Counted from the first letter of the stretch, positions 1-6,433 are shown. The stretch is 40,568 nt of DNA from Halalkalibacter hemicellulosilyticusJCM 9152 (GCF_000513115.1 NZ_BAUU01000036.1:1-40568), one strand, 5' to 3'. Notes: generated by a model not told the origin, from the sequence alone. Translations and numbers: made by a program.

Positions 1-513
1 CCCAGTATGACTAATAGACATCCCTCCGACTGCAACTATCACTTTTTTAGCTTGTAGTTGTTCCCCATTTTCAAGGAGTACGGAATCAACTTGATTTTCC
101 TTAAATATTAAATCTTTAACAGGTGTATTTACTCTTATTTCTACTCCAAGTTCTTTTACTTTCCGGAGTAATGTTTCAACAACTGTTTTTGCTTTGTCAG
201 TAACAGGAAACATACGCCCGCGATCTTCTTCCTTTAACGAAATGCCAAGCCCTTCAAAAAAAGCTATGATGTCTTCATTGTTGAAAACAGAAAAAGGACT
301 GTGCATAAACCGACCATTACCTGGGATGTTTGCAATTAAAACATCAATTGGACTACGGTTTGTAACATTACAACGACCTCCTCCGGAGATCGCTAGTTTA
401 CGACCTAGACGATCTCCTTTATCTAATAAAAGAACCTTTGCTCCGTGGCTTGCAGCTCCAATTGAAGCCATTAGTCCAGATGGACCTCCACCAATAACAA
501 TGACATCTTGCAT
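1..513 (-). CDS. FAD-dependent oxidoreductase of the HI0933/YtfP family, 5' part (host gene, cut by window edge)
   Basis: Minus-strand reading frame beginning [15 protein letters not shown] and open to the window edge (about 171 residues visible). The N-terminal GGGPSG is the Rossmann loop that binds the FAD ADP moiety. It is followed by [17 protein letters not shown], the diagnostic GGGRCN-x-TN motif of the HI0933/BaiN/YtfP flavoproteins, whose physiological substrate is mostly unknown. The ATG at 511-513 follows a good site (GGAAAGGTG, about 6 bases upstream). It is a bacterial housekeeping-type gene, not a phage gene. Only 16 bases separate it from the integrase stop, so the prophage boundary is at its start codon. 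Relatives usually have a couple more residues before DVIVIGGG, so the first codons and the ribosome site could be phage-derived. Confidence 0.85.
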   Translation of the reverse strand, partial: MQDVIVIGGGPSGLMASIGAASHGAKVLLLDKGDRLGRKLAISGGGRCNVTNRSPIDVLIANIPGNGRFMHSPFSVFNNEDIIAFFEGLGISLKEEDRGRMFPVTDKAKTVVETLLRKVKELGVEIRVNTPVKDLIFKENQVDSVLLENGEQLQAKKVIVAVGGMSISHTG

Positions 514-529
514 ATTGAACACCTTTCCG
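514..529. other. probable left host/prophage junction (attL region)
   Basis: These 16 bases lie between the start codon of the host flavoprotein gene and the stop codon of the phage integrase. Serine integrases normally lie next to their attachment site, so attL should be here or within a few tens of bases. No matching right-hand copy was found near the window's end. Serine integrase cores are only a few bases, so they cannot be recognised by eye. Confidence 0.45.
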
Positions 530-1956
530 CTATCTAAATTTAAGCTCTTTAATTTCAACACGGTCAATCAATTTTTTAGCTTCTACTTTCTCAATAACGA
601 TTCGATCAACCGTATTTTGAATAAATGTTTTCTTTTCAATCGTACTCATTTCTTCCCAATTATCCTGAATATAAGTACTAATAATGTTAATTTTGTCTGA
701 ATCTAGACTATTTGAGGAAGACGCAGTTAATTGATTTATTTCTAAGGTGATTTCATCTTCCATTTGATTCTCCTCATTAATTCTACTCATATATTCTGCG
801 TCTGTCATTAATTCATTTGCCCAAGCATATTGCCATTTTTTTCGCCGGTTTTTGATACGTTCTAATTCGTTGGTCAATTCCTTAACTCTATATACCTCTT
901 TTTTCTTTTTTTTAGGAGTAGCTGTGTTTTGTATTTTTATTTCTTCGAAGAATTGAACAAATACTTTTTCAAGTATCTTTTCGGATATCATTGGCATGTC
1001 GCATTTTTTTTCGTAGCGATTAATACAACGATATGAACGATAATGTACACCTTTTTCATTTGTTTTCTTGTGTCCCTTCATTGAGGCTCCACATCTAGCA
1101 CAACGAAGAGAGCCACTAAAGACATGAGAGCTTGTTGCTTGACGTGGATGAACTCTGGCTCTACCTTCACGAATCTCTTTAGCTTTTAAGAATGTTTCTT
1201 CATCGATGATTGAAGGTACCGCATTTTGAACCTCAAAATATTGTTCTTTATTTACACGATAGTTCCAACGTAAGTGGCCACAATAAGTTGGGTTTGTTAG
1301 TAAGTATCTAATACGATTTTCTCGCCAAACTCCTGTGTTTTTCTTAGTATCAATACCCATATCATTTAATTTAATGGCGATTTTCCTATCACTTAATCCA
1401 TCTAGGTACCACTTGAATATATTTCGGACTGTAGTAGACTCTTCAGGTTTATAACAAGTGACCCGTTGTCTAATTGATATCCATATGGAGGGGTGCTTCC
1501 ATGCCATTCACCTTCACGTACTTTTTGTGTCATTCCCATTCGGACACGTTCACCTAGGTTTTCTCGCTCCCATTGAGCCAATGCTGCTACCAATGTTATA
1601 AATAATCTACCGATAGCTGTAGTCGTATCGTAAACCTCGGTTGCTGATTTAAAGTGACAACCGTTTTTTTCGAAGGATTCGAGAAGTTGATAGAGATCCA
1701 ACACAGATCGCGTTAAACGGTCAAGTCGATAAACCAGGACAACATCAATAAAACCTTCTTCAATGTTCTTTAGCATCCGTTGTAACTCTGGTCTGTTCGT
1801 ATCTTTTGCAGAAACACCTTCATCAACATAATAACTGACAAGTTCCCAACCTTGAGACTTAATATAGGCATCTAATCGTTCTTTTTGAGCGGATATAGAA
1901 TAGCCTTCTTTTACTTGTTCTTCTGTGCTAACACGTACATATACAGCAGTTTTCAT
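530..1956 (-). pseudogene. int: large serine recombinase (phage integrase), broken by a single-base frameshift
   Basis: Site-specific serine recombinase that integrates and excises the prophage. The N-terminal resolvase domain reads MKTAVYVRVSTEEQ with catalytic Ser10 and RLDRLTRS at residues 77-84. The recombinase domain follows, then a zinc ribbon (CARCG plus a later Cys pair), then a charged coiled coil. Start chosen at 1954-1956: GAGGAG lies 7 bases upstream, and an in-frame ATG further up has no such site. The frame is lost near residue 170. The sequence reads GSLVI then NLKS, whereas the continuation YKPEESTTVRNIFKW is in another frame. Adding one A to the AAA run (plus-strand TTT at 1448-1450) gives GSLVIKPEEST and one open frame of about 475 residues, normal for the family. 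Either the integrase is inactive or the base is a sequencing error. Confidence 0.88.
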
Positions 1957-1979
1957 ACACATGCTCCTCAGTTTTGATA

Positions 1980-2531
1980 TCATTGTAATAAACGCTTAAT
2001 GTCATAACTCAATTTCTCTTCTCCGACTTGCTGTTTTAGTTGTTTTAAAATTGATAATGTAGAGTTATAAACTTTACCTGGTTGCAAAGATTTTCTTGGT
2101 GTCGTCTGATAAAGCTTGTGTTGATACATTTCTAGTCGTCTCAGTGCAAAATCATAATCCACGTTGAATGTGTTCATGATTAGATGAATTGAAATATCAG
2201 GCAGATCGTCTAACATAAAAGTAGGCACGCAAAAGTGATAAGCGAAATAGTCAGCTTGGTATTCTTGGAGATCTCTGAAAAGGTAGTGCATATTTAATTG
2301 CATTCCGCTATGTCGTAAATAGTGACAAACTTCATGGCCAAACATCATCCACTCTTCGATCTTAGTGCCTTTGGTCAACAAAATTTCATTATCAAGACGG
2401 TATGCTCTACGTTTATAAAAAATATCAACACCTAGCTTTTTTGCTATATACATCATGTCTAAATCGCTAGGATGTTTAACTCCGATCGTTTTATATAGTT
2501 CATAAATATAATCTTCAATGTGCGTGTTCAA
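1980..2531 (-). CDS. ImmA/IrrE-family metallopeptidase
   Basis: Zinc peptidase of the ImmA/IrrE class, which in Bacillus mobile elements cleaves the partner CI-like repressor to trigger induction. The motif HEVCH (HExxH) is in the first half, followed by QEYQADYFAYHF, which supplies the third ligand region. Preferred start is the TTG at 2529-2531 (MNTHIEDYIYEL), 8 bases after GGGGG; upstream TTG codons at 2537 and 2546 are spaced worse. The stop lies just before the integrase, so the two may be co-transcribed. The likely substrate is the repressor at 3278-3661. A lipoprotein gene and a terminator-like hairpin separate the pair, which is unusual because immR and immA normally adjoin. Confidence 0.82.
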   Translation of the reverse strand: MNTHIEDYIYELYKTIGVKHPSDLDMMYIAKKLGVDIFYKRRAYRLDNEILLTKGTKIEEWMMFGHEVCHYLRHSGMQLNMHYLFRDLQEYQADYFAYHFCVPTFMLDDLPDISIHLIMNTFNVDYDFALRRLEMYQHKLYQTTPRKSLQPGKVYNSTLSILKQLKQQVGEEKLSYDIKRLLQ

Positions 2532-2581
2532 CAGCAAGACCCCCAAATACAGAAACGTGTGTTCGGTTTAGTTTCAAAAAA

Positions 2582-2616
2582 TATAAAAGTGTATCTAGTA
2601 CACCTTTATAACCCTA
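2582..2616 (-). terminator. terminator-like hairpin, minus strand
   Basis: Inverted repeat with 12-base arms (one mismatch) and a 5-base loop at 2582-2610. Read on the minus strand it is followed by a run of T. It lies between the lipoprotein gene and immA, so it would end or attenuate the repressor-lipoprotein transcript before the immA and integrase genes. The stem is AT-rich, so strength is uncertain. Confidence 0.5.
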
Positions 2617-2681
2617 GCAATTCTTTCTTTTTAGTTTTATATTCTTCTTGTGTGCTAGCGCAAGTATTGTCTGTATTTTAT

Positions 2682-3263
2682 TTATTCAATATAACTACCA
2701 TAATAATCCCAAAACTGACTGTCATAACTTTTTGACTGTCGCCCGATTTTCTCCTGAGTTTCATCATCTAATTTATCCCATACATTCCCTCTAATTAAAA
2801 AGGCATCAGAATATCTATAAAACCTTTGTGGAAATTTACTTTTTTCTTCTTCCCACTCTTCAAAGTCAATTTCTTCTATACTTTCTTTGAGAAATAATGC
2901 AGAAACTTTTGTCAATTCAGTGGATGGCTCATAAGATGTGATTACTAATTCATCCATTTCTAAAACTTTTAAATGTTCAACAAGCGTCATTGCTAAATTA
3001 GGAAAACTTTCTTTACTGTCGTCAAGCGCTAACCTGTCATCAGATATATATTCAGCAGGGTAAACAATGGCAACAGAGCTACCATCAATTATTAATTCAT
3101 ATTTATCTTCTATTAGTTCGGTATTTTCAATAATAGAGTTAATTTGCTCATCTAATGGCATACCTTCAATTTCTTCATAAGAAAGTTGTGTTGGTTCATT
3201 ATTTGAACATCCAGTTACTATTAATGAAATTACTAGAATGAAAAATAAGCTAACTTTGTTCAA
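2682..3263 (-). CDS. prophage lipoprotein in the lysogeny module
   Basis: 193 residues. The N-terminus MNKVSLFFILVISLIVTGC is a lipoprotein signal peptide: Lys3, a hydrophobic core and lipobox VTGC with acylated Cys19. The mature part is acidic and rich in Glu/Asp/Ser, with no recognised domain; it should sit on the outer face of the membrane. The start is a TTG at 3261-3263 after GGGGAG. It begins only 14 bases after the repressor gene, so it is probably made from the repressor's maintenance transcript and expressed in the lysogen. Phage lipoproteins in this position (for example Ltp of Streptococcus phage TP-J34) block DNA entry by related phages. That role here is an inference from position and topology, not from sequence similarity. 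Confidence 0.8.
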   Translation of the reverse strand: MNKVSLFFILVISLIVTGCSNNEPTQLSYEEIEGMPLDEQINSIIENTELIEDKYELIIDGSSVAIVYPAEYISDDRLALDDSKESFPNLAMTLVEHLKVLEMDELVITSYEPSTELTKVSALFLKESIEEIDFEEWEEEKSKFPQRFYRYSDAFLIRGNVWDKLDDETQEKIGRQSKSYDSQFWDYYGSYIE

Positions 3264-3277
3264 AATTGGTCTCCCCT

Positions 3278-3661
3278 TTATTCTTTGTTATCTTTTTGGC
3301 TCTTCTTAAATTTAATATACTCATACACTTCTTTCAGATCCTCGGCTGTCATTGATTCTAAATCGTTAAACATTAGGTCAATGTCAGGAAATTCGGTTGC
3401 TATTTTATTTTTAATTTTTTCGAGCTCGTTGTCTGGACTAGTAATATCATTTGTTCGCCCTAACAAATAATCAGTACTGACTTTGAAATGATCCGCTAAT
3501 TTTCTTATCAATTCTATGTCAGGTTCTACATGATTGTTTTCATAGTGAGAGTATCGAGCACGAGAAATGCCAATAGCTTTTCCTACCGTCTCTTGATTTG
3601 TTCCAGTTCGTTCTCTTAATTTCTTTAACCTTTTACCGAAAATTTCATTTTTATTTTCCAT
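3278..3661 (-). CDS. CI-like lysogenic repressor (Xre-family HTH)
   Basis: 127 residues from MENKNEIF. The N-terminal Xre/Cro-CI HTH covers about residues 7-65 (TNQETVGKAIGISRARYSHYE with the helix-turn-helix), ending in the common DYLLGRTND segment. The C-terminal half is short and charged, with no S24 peptidase domain, so inactivation probably depends on the ImmA-like peptidase rather than self-cleavage. ATG 3659-3661 follows GAGGTG; a GTG three codons upstream also has a possible site. It is divergent from the Cro-like gene, with palindromic GATAA-N6-TTATC operators between them, so it presumably represses the rightward promoter and controls its own. A good -10 (TATAAT on the minus strand at 3691-3686) has no good -35. 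Confidence 0.85.
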   Translation of the reverse strand: MENKNEIFGKRLKKLRERTGTNQETVGKAIGISRARYSHYENNHVEPDIELIRKLADHFKVSTDYLLGRTNDITSPDNELEKIKNKIATEFPDIDLMFNDLESMTAEDLKEVYEYIKFKKSQKDNKE

Positions 3662-3701
3662 TAATAGCACCTCTAATCACCTCCCATTATAGACTATATG
3701 C

Positions 3702-3798
3702 GATAAAATTTTTATCATTGATAAAATTATTTTCAAAAAAACTATTGACGATAAAAAACTTATCATGTATATTTAGTTCAGTGATAAAAAACTTATCA
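3702..3798. promoter_or_regulatory. operator cluster of the lysogeny switch (three palindromes)
   Basis: Three 16-base palindromic sites occur between the divergent repressor and Cro-like genes. They are GATAAAATTTTTATCA at 3702-3717 and GATAAAAAACTTATCA at 3750-3765 and 3783-3798. The common pattern is GATAA-N6-TTATC. The middle copy fills the spacer of the rightward promoter and the right copy lies just downstream of its start. The left copy is upstream of the repressor's -10. An incomplete site follows at about 3719. These are very probably the binding sites of the CI-like and/or Cro-like proteins. Confidence 0.82.
3745..3773 (+). promoter_or_regulatory. rightward lytic promoter (PR-like)
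   Basis: TTGACG at 3745-3750, a 17-base spacer and TATATT at 3768-3773 form a good sigma-A-type promoter. The spacer is almost entirely one copy of the operator palindrome, so repressor binding would directly block RNA polymerase. It would drive the Cro-like gene and the early operon. Confidence 0.75.
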
Positions 3799-3816
3799 AG
3801 AAACGAGGTGATGCAA

Positions 3817-4071
3817 ATGGAAAGAAAAGAAATACTTCAACTGAGAAAAGAGAAAAATTTAACTCAACAACAGCTTGCCGAAAAACTAGGAATTTCAACT
3901 ATCTATGTACGAAAATTAGAAAAGGGTGTTGTTAATCCAGGAAGAGAAACTCTTGTTAAATATGAGAATTTTTTTGGCGTCGATATGAAATCTTTGTTTC
4001 CGGATCTTTTTTTTAGTAATTATGATAAAAAACTTATCAATAATAAAGATGATACAAAACAAGCCATCTAA
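3817..4071 (+). CDS. Cro-like HTH regulator
   Basis: 84 residues (MERKEILQLRKEKNLTQQQL). A small Xre-family HTH protein with the DNA-binding domain at about residues 4-58 (LTQQQLAEKLGISTIYVRKLEKG) and a short tail. ATG 3817 is 6 bases after GAGGTG; the upstream ATG at 3811 is too close to that site. It is the first gene of the rightward transcript, the position of Cro. An exact extra copy of the operator (GATAAAAAACTTATCA) lies inside its 3' end at 4024-4039, encoding part of DKKLIN. Its last codons (QAI and stop) fall inside a 34-base repeat found again at 4659-4692. Confidence 0.82.
   Translation: MERKEILQLRKEKNLTQQQLAEKLGISTIYVRKLEKGVVNPGRETLVKYENFFGVDMKSLFPDLFFSNYDKKLINNKDDTKQAI
4024..4039. 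promoter_or_regulatory. fourth operator copy inside the Cro-like gene
   Basis: Exact copy of the 16-base operator GATAAAAAACTTATCA found at 3750 and 3783, here in the coding region about 240 bases downstream. An auxiliary operator at this distance would suit DNA looping or a roadblock for elongating polymerase. Confidence 0.65.
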
Positions 4072-4090
4072 CCCCGGGAAGGAGGTGTGA
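4057..4090 (+). repeat. 34-base direct repeat, copy 1 (gene end plus ribosome site)
   Basis: Identical over 34 bases to 4659-4692. It includes the last codons and stop of the Cro-like gene, a CCCCGGG stretch and the GGAAGGAGGTGTGA ribosome site of the next gene. Shorter versions of its right half (ACCCC-x-AGGAGGTG) precede the genes at 4895 and 5296. Confidence 0.85.
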
Positions 4091-4093
4091 TTG

Positions 4094-4363
4094 ATGATAA
4101 TCAAACAAAAGTTAAATCCGTATCTCGTAAAAGAAATCCTTGTTCAGTTAGACGGCGAGATGATTTGTAGCGAAGGTGTTTGTCAACTCAATGGTTTTCA
4201 GGTAGAAAAGGGGATTGGAACGATTGAGATACGACTATCCCCACAACGCAAACCAGAAATCTTTGTAGAGTATGCACCTTCAGTTATCACTAGAGAAACA
4301 GCATTGATGCTTGATCTAAAGAAGATAAGCGACTTAATGAACACGGTCGAGTCAGAAAAGTAA
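4094..4363 (+). CDS. small early phage protein, unknown function
   Basis: 89 residues from MIIKQKLNPYLVKEILVQL. Not recognised. It looks like a compact mixed alpha/beta protein with one Cys pair (CSEGVC), no membrane segment and an acidic C-terminus. ATG 4094 sits 6 bases after the AGGAGGTG of the 34-base repeat. It is the second gene of the rightward early transcript and is convergent with the minus-strand gene ending at 4407. Confidence 0.7.
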   Translation: MIIKQKLNPYLVKEILVQLDGEMICSEGVCQLNGFQVEKGIGTIEIRLSPQRKPEIFVEYAPSVITRETALMLDLKKISDLMNTVESEK

Positions 4364-4371
4364 GGATTGTG

Positions 4372-4397
4372 CCCCCTCGAATGGCGGTTCGAGAGGG
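4372..4397. terminator. hairpin between convergent small genes
   Basis: CTCGAA at 4376-4381 and TTCGAG at 4388-4393 form a perfect stem, extendable by C/G pairs past a bulged A. It lies between the stops of the plus gene (4363) and the minus gene (4407). There is no U-run on either side, so termination is only suggested. Confidence 0.35.
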
Positions 4398-4406
4398 AAG
4401 AAAGTG

Positions 4407-4610
4407 TTACTTCTCGATTTCAATGGTTGCGTACTTAGCGTGATCAATAAAAGTATCTCTAATGACTTTAGGATATTTCAGGTGCAGCCTATTCACAGTA
4501 TCAACTACATCTTGTTGTTTGAAATCTTTTAAATGATGAGAGCTGACACCTGCAGGAGCTTTTTCAACAAGTTTTTGAATTTCAACAGCTATTTCTTCTC
4601 TATAAGCCAT
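4407..4610 (-). CDS. small minus-strand early protein, unknown function
   Basis: 67 residues (MAYREEIAVEIQKLVEKAPAG). Not recognised. It appears helical, with a possible winged-helix-like layout (SSHHLKDFKQQDVVDTVNRL), which would suit a small DNA-binding regulator, but this is weak. ATG 4608-4610 follows GGGGGTGTTATAT, the same start context as the other minus-strand gene at 5014-5196. It opposes the early operon. A perfect palindrome at 4624-4647 overlaps where its promoter or leader must be, suggesting separate control. Confidence 0.68.
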   Translation of the reverse strand: MAYREEIAVEIQKLVEKAPAGVSSHHLKDFKQQDVVDTVNRLHLKYPKVIRDTFIDHAKYATIEIEK

Positions 4611-4623
4611 ATATAACACCCCC

Positions 4624-4647
4624 TTTCTAGTACCAGTTTACTAGAAA
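4624..4647. repeat. palindrome (operator or leader hairpin), copy 1
   Basis: Perfect 9-base arms TTTCTAGTA / TACTAGAAA with loop CCAGTT. It lies 14 bases upstream of the minus-strand start codon at 4610. The same element, with one arm base changed, lies at the same distance upstream of the other minus-strand gene (5210-5233). Shared position and sequence suggest a protein-binding site or an RNA control hairpin common to both genes. Confidence 0.7.
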
Positions 4648-4658
4648 AAGGAAATAAG

Positions 4659-4692
4659 AAACAAGCCATCTAACCCCGGGAAGGAGGTGTGA
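4659..4692 (+). repeat. 34-base direct repeat, copy 2
   Basis: Exact copy of 4057-4090. Here the part that encodes the end of the Cro-like protein in copy 1 is non-coding debris before the ribosome site of the gene at 4696. This shows that the gene 3' end plus start region was duplicated as a block. Confidence 0.85.
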
Positions 4693-4695
4693 CCA

Positions 4696-4872
4696 ATGTC
4701 AGCACGACACAACCTTGAAATCAAGAACAACACAATGACGCTAGATGGATTGGATTTGAAAGGTATTGTAAATTATCGAATCTCAAACTCTGCGCCAAAT
4801 AAATACGCAGAGCTCGAAATTAAGATGCATGTAAACTTATCCAAGTTTGTTTCTCAAGAGAGAACTAACTAA
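4696..4872 (+). CDS. tiny early phage protein, unknown function
   Basis: 58 residues, beginning MSARHNLEIKNNTMTLDGLD. Not recognised; predicted mostly beta, without Cys or membrane segment. The ATG follows AGGAGGTGTGACCA from the second copy of the 34-base repeat. Its stop is followed closely by another AGGAGGTG site and the gene at 4895, so the plus-strand genes look like an operon interrupted by opposing genes. Confidence 0.65.
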   Translation: MSARHNLEIKNNTMTLDGLDLKGIVNYRISNSAPNKYAELEIKMHVNLSKFVSQERTN

Positions 4873-4894
4873 CCCCAGTAAGGAGGTGTGATTG

Positions 4895-5059
4895 ATGTCT
4901 TTAAAAGATACTCTTATTAAATCTAATGAATTGATGGATTTTGTTGAGTCAAAAGGGTGGAGTGAAGAAGAACTCGCCAAAGTTGTTAACCTTCTTCACT
5001 CTGAGTTAGGGCCTTATTCTTTTTCAGCTGATTTGCCGCAATTTTCTACAGTTGAGTAA
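4895..5059 (+). CDS. tiny early phage protein, 3' end overlapping the opposite gene
   Basis: 54 residues, beginning MSLKDTLIKSNELMDFVE. Not recognised; the first 40 residues look like two amphipathic helices. The ATG follows AGGAGGTGTGATTG, a close relative of the repeat start module. The last 46 bases overlap the end of the minus-strand gene 5014-5196. The final residues (PYSFSADLPQFSTVE) are therefore read from the antisense of another gene, and the natural C-terminus may have been lost when the minus-strand cassette was inserted. Confidence 0.6.
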   Translation: MSLKDTLIKSNELMDFVESKGWSEEELAKVVNLLHSELGPYSFSADLPQFSTVE

Positions 5060-5196
5060 AAGTATTTAAATGTTTTAGAAATACTTTCTGCATTCGCATG
5101 AGAACCAGTAATAGATTTACTTTTTATTCTTTCATTTAAATGCTCAATATAGGACTTCGTTAATTCCAAAGCAATTTCTTTATCTGTTAAGGACAT
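5014..5196 (-). CDS. small minus-strand early protein, unknown function
   Basis: 60 residues (MSLTDKEIALELTKSYIEHL). Helical, with FKYFYSTVENC near the end; similar short proteins are common in Bacillus prophage early regions but have no known function. ATG 5194-5196 follows GGGGGTGTTACAT, almost identical to the start context of the minus gene at 4610, and the same palindrome lies upstream. The 3' end overlaps the convergent plus-strand gene by 46 bases. Confidence 0.68.
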   Translation of the reverse strand: MSLTDKEIALELTKSYIEHLNERIKSKSITGSHANAESISKTFKYFYSTVENCGKSAEKE

Positions 5197-5209
5197 ATGT
5201 AACACCCCC

Positions 5210-5233
5210 TTTCTAGAACCAGTTTACTAGAAA
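5210..5233. repeat. palindrome (operator or leader hairpin), copy 2
   Basis: TTTCTAGAA / TACTAGAAA arms with loop CCAGTT. It matches copy 1 at 4624-4647 except for one base in the left arm, and sits the same distance from the minus-strand start codon. Confidence 0.7.
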
Positions 5234-5295
5234 AAGGTGGAACTAAAAACCAATAAGAAGTTGTTTAAGTACCCCGATAGGAGGTGATTTAACTA

Positions 5296-5466
5296 ATGCC
5301 AGGAAACAAACCAATCATTGTTCAACCAAGCCAAGAGACTTGTGATTGGATAAGGTGGTACTTCGAGAGAACCACTATCCCTCGAATGTCACAAGAGAAA
5401 ATTCAGCGTATCCTTGCTGACCACGAACAAAAACAAAAAGCTAAGAAGAACAAGGAGACAGGTTAG
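5296..5466 (+). CDS. tiny early phage protein, unknown function
   Basis: 56 residues, beginning MPGNKPIIVQPSQETCDWIR. The C-terminal half is strongly basic (KQKAKKNKE), which suggests nucleic acid binding, but no family is recognised. The ATG follows a TAGGAGGTGATTTAACTA site preceded by ACCCC, again resembling the repeated start module. Confidence 0.65.
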   Translation: MPGNKPIIVQPSQETCDWIRWYFERTTIPRMSQEKIQRILADHEQKQKAKKNKETG

Positions 5467-5560
5467 CCTTAACTCAATTTTACTAGTTACCTAGACATTT
5501 TGTTGTTAATGCCTTGCAAGTTATGTGCAATATCTGCACATCGAGGGGGTGAGAAAGGAA

Positions 5561-5833
5561 ATGCAGTTTGGATCAATACTCAAGAAAGTGAGGTTGAACG
5601 CTGAATTAAGCCAAGAAGAATTAGCAGAAAAGATGTTTTTGTCTCGCAGCGCAGTCTCAAGATTAGAAAACGACAAGCTTGAATTGAAAGCATCCGATTT
5701 GATCAGGTGGTTTCAGGTAACGAATGCACCAGAGATAGCAGCAGCTGTTATATGCGGTGTCGACATTGCAGCACTCATGCAATTGTTATCAAGTTTATCG
5801 TTAGTAGGTTGGATTAGCTTAATTCTATTTTAA
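5561..5833 (+). CDS. Xre-family HTH protein with hydrophobic C-terminus
   Basis: 90 residues from MQFGSILKKVRLNAELSQEE. A Cro/CI-type HTH fills residues 5-58 (LSQEELAEKMFLSRSAVSRLEN). The C-terminal third (AAVICGVDIAALMQLL and onwards) is hydrophobic enough for one or two membrane segments, or a buried oligomerisation helix pair. It is the third HTH regulator of the region. ATG 5561 is chosen because the HTH starts at once; the GGGGGTG site is about 10 bases upstream with AAAGGA immediately before the ATG. Confidence 0.75.
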   Translation: MQFGSILKKVRLNAELSQEELAEKMFLSRSAVSRLENDKLELKASDLIRWFQVTNAPEIAAAVICGVDIAALMQLLSSLSLVGWISLILF

Positions 5834-5852
5834 AAATTGGAGGCGAAGAATT

Positions 5853-6224
5853 TTGAAACTAAAAGCGTTAGAAGGATTTAAGCGAGCAGAAATACAGATG
5901 GTGATCGATACGTTGAAATTTAGCAAGAAAGGCAAGGAAGAATCGTATAAACGATTGATTGATATTGCACTTAATAAAGTGATTACATATCGCACTCAGG
6001 CAGAGCTAGATGGAATGGAAATGAAGATCATGACTCACGCACTAATGAATAAAGCAATGATGTTACGCGCTCATTATGGTATGGACAAAAAGAGTACGGA
6101 GAGAAAGCATATGTACAACTTAGCTTGCACGATTGCAACTAGACGTCTTCAGTTCCAAAAGAAGTATGGTCCATCAATTGAAATAGAAGAAGCGCAAACT
6201 GCTGGCACAGTTCACGCTTCATAA
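5853..6224 (+). CDS. early phage protein, unknown function
   Basis: 123 residues from a TTG start (MKLKALEGFKRAEIQ), 9 bases after GGAGG. Predicted almost entirely helical and rich in Lys, Arg and Met, with no recognised motif. It looks like a typical early protein of Bacillus prophages situated before the recombination genes. It ends just before the structured non-coding stretch at 6271-6393. Confidence 0.7.
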   Translation: MKLKALEGFKRAEIQMVIDTLKFSKKGKEESYKRLIDIALNKVITYRTQAELDGMEMKIMTHALMNKAMMLRAHYGMDKKSTERKHMYNLACTIATRRLQFQKKYGPSIEIEEAQTAGTVHAS

Positions 6225-6270
6225 ATTTGAAAATTAACTTATGTAAATAGTTTATCAACTATATGTTGAT

Positions 6271-6393
6271 TCGGCAAGCATCAATTGTTGGCTTTGCCGA
6301 GGGAGCCATGACGATCCATGTCCATCCCAAAAGACGTTGCTTATTGATCCTCCTATCTCTCAACGTCGTGGCTCCCTCGGTGCAGCTGGCACC
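6271..6393. other. strongly structured non-coding stretch (possible RNA element)
   Basis: The gap 6225-6433 has no gene but several stems. CCGAGGGAGCCA-t-GACG (6297-6313) pairs with 6364-6380 as a 17-base stem with one G-U pair. Inside it, GACGTTG (6333-6339) pairs perfectly with CAACGTC (6361-6367), which competes for the same bases. To the left, CGGCAAGC (6272-6279) pairs with the stretch ending GCCG at 6299, competing for the left arm. To the right, GGTGC-AGCTG-GCACC (6379-6393) competes for the right arm. The mutually exclusive pairings look like a switchable leader RNA or small RNA; a replication origin is another possibility. Confidence 0.5.
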
Positions 6394-6433
6394 AAGTATT
6401 TGATCTTTGATAAAAGAATAGGAGGCGTATGTA

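Noticed and set aside
194-700. Plus-strand open frame across the host gene and integrase end
   Set aside because: It is antisense to two clearly recognisable minus-strand genes and has no family resemblance or ribosome site.
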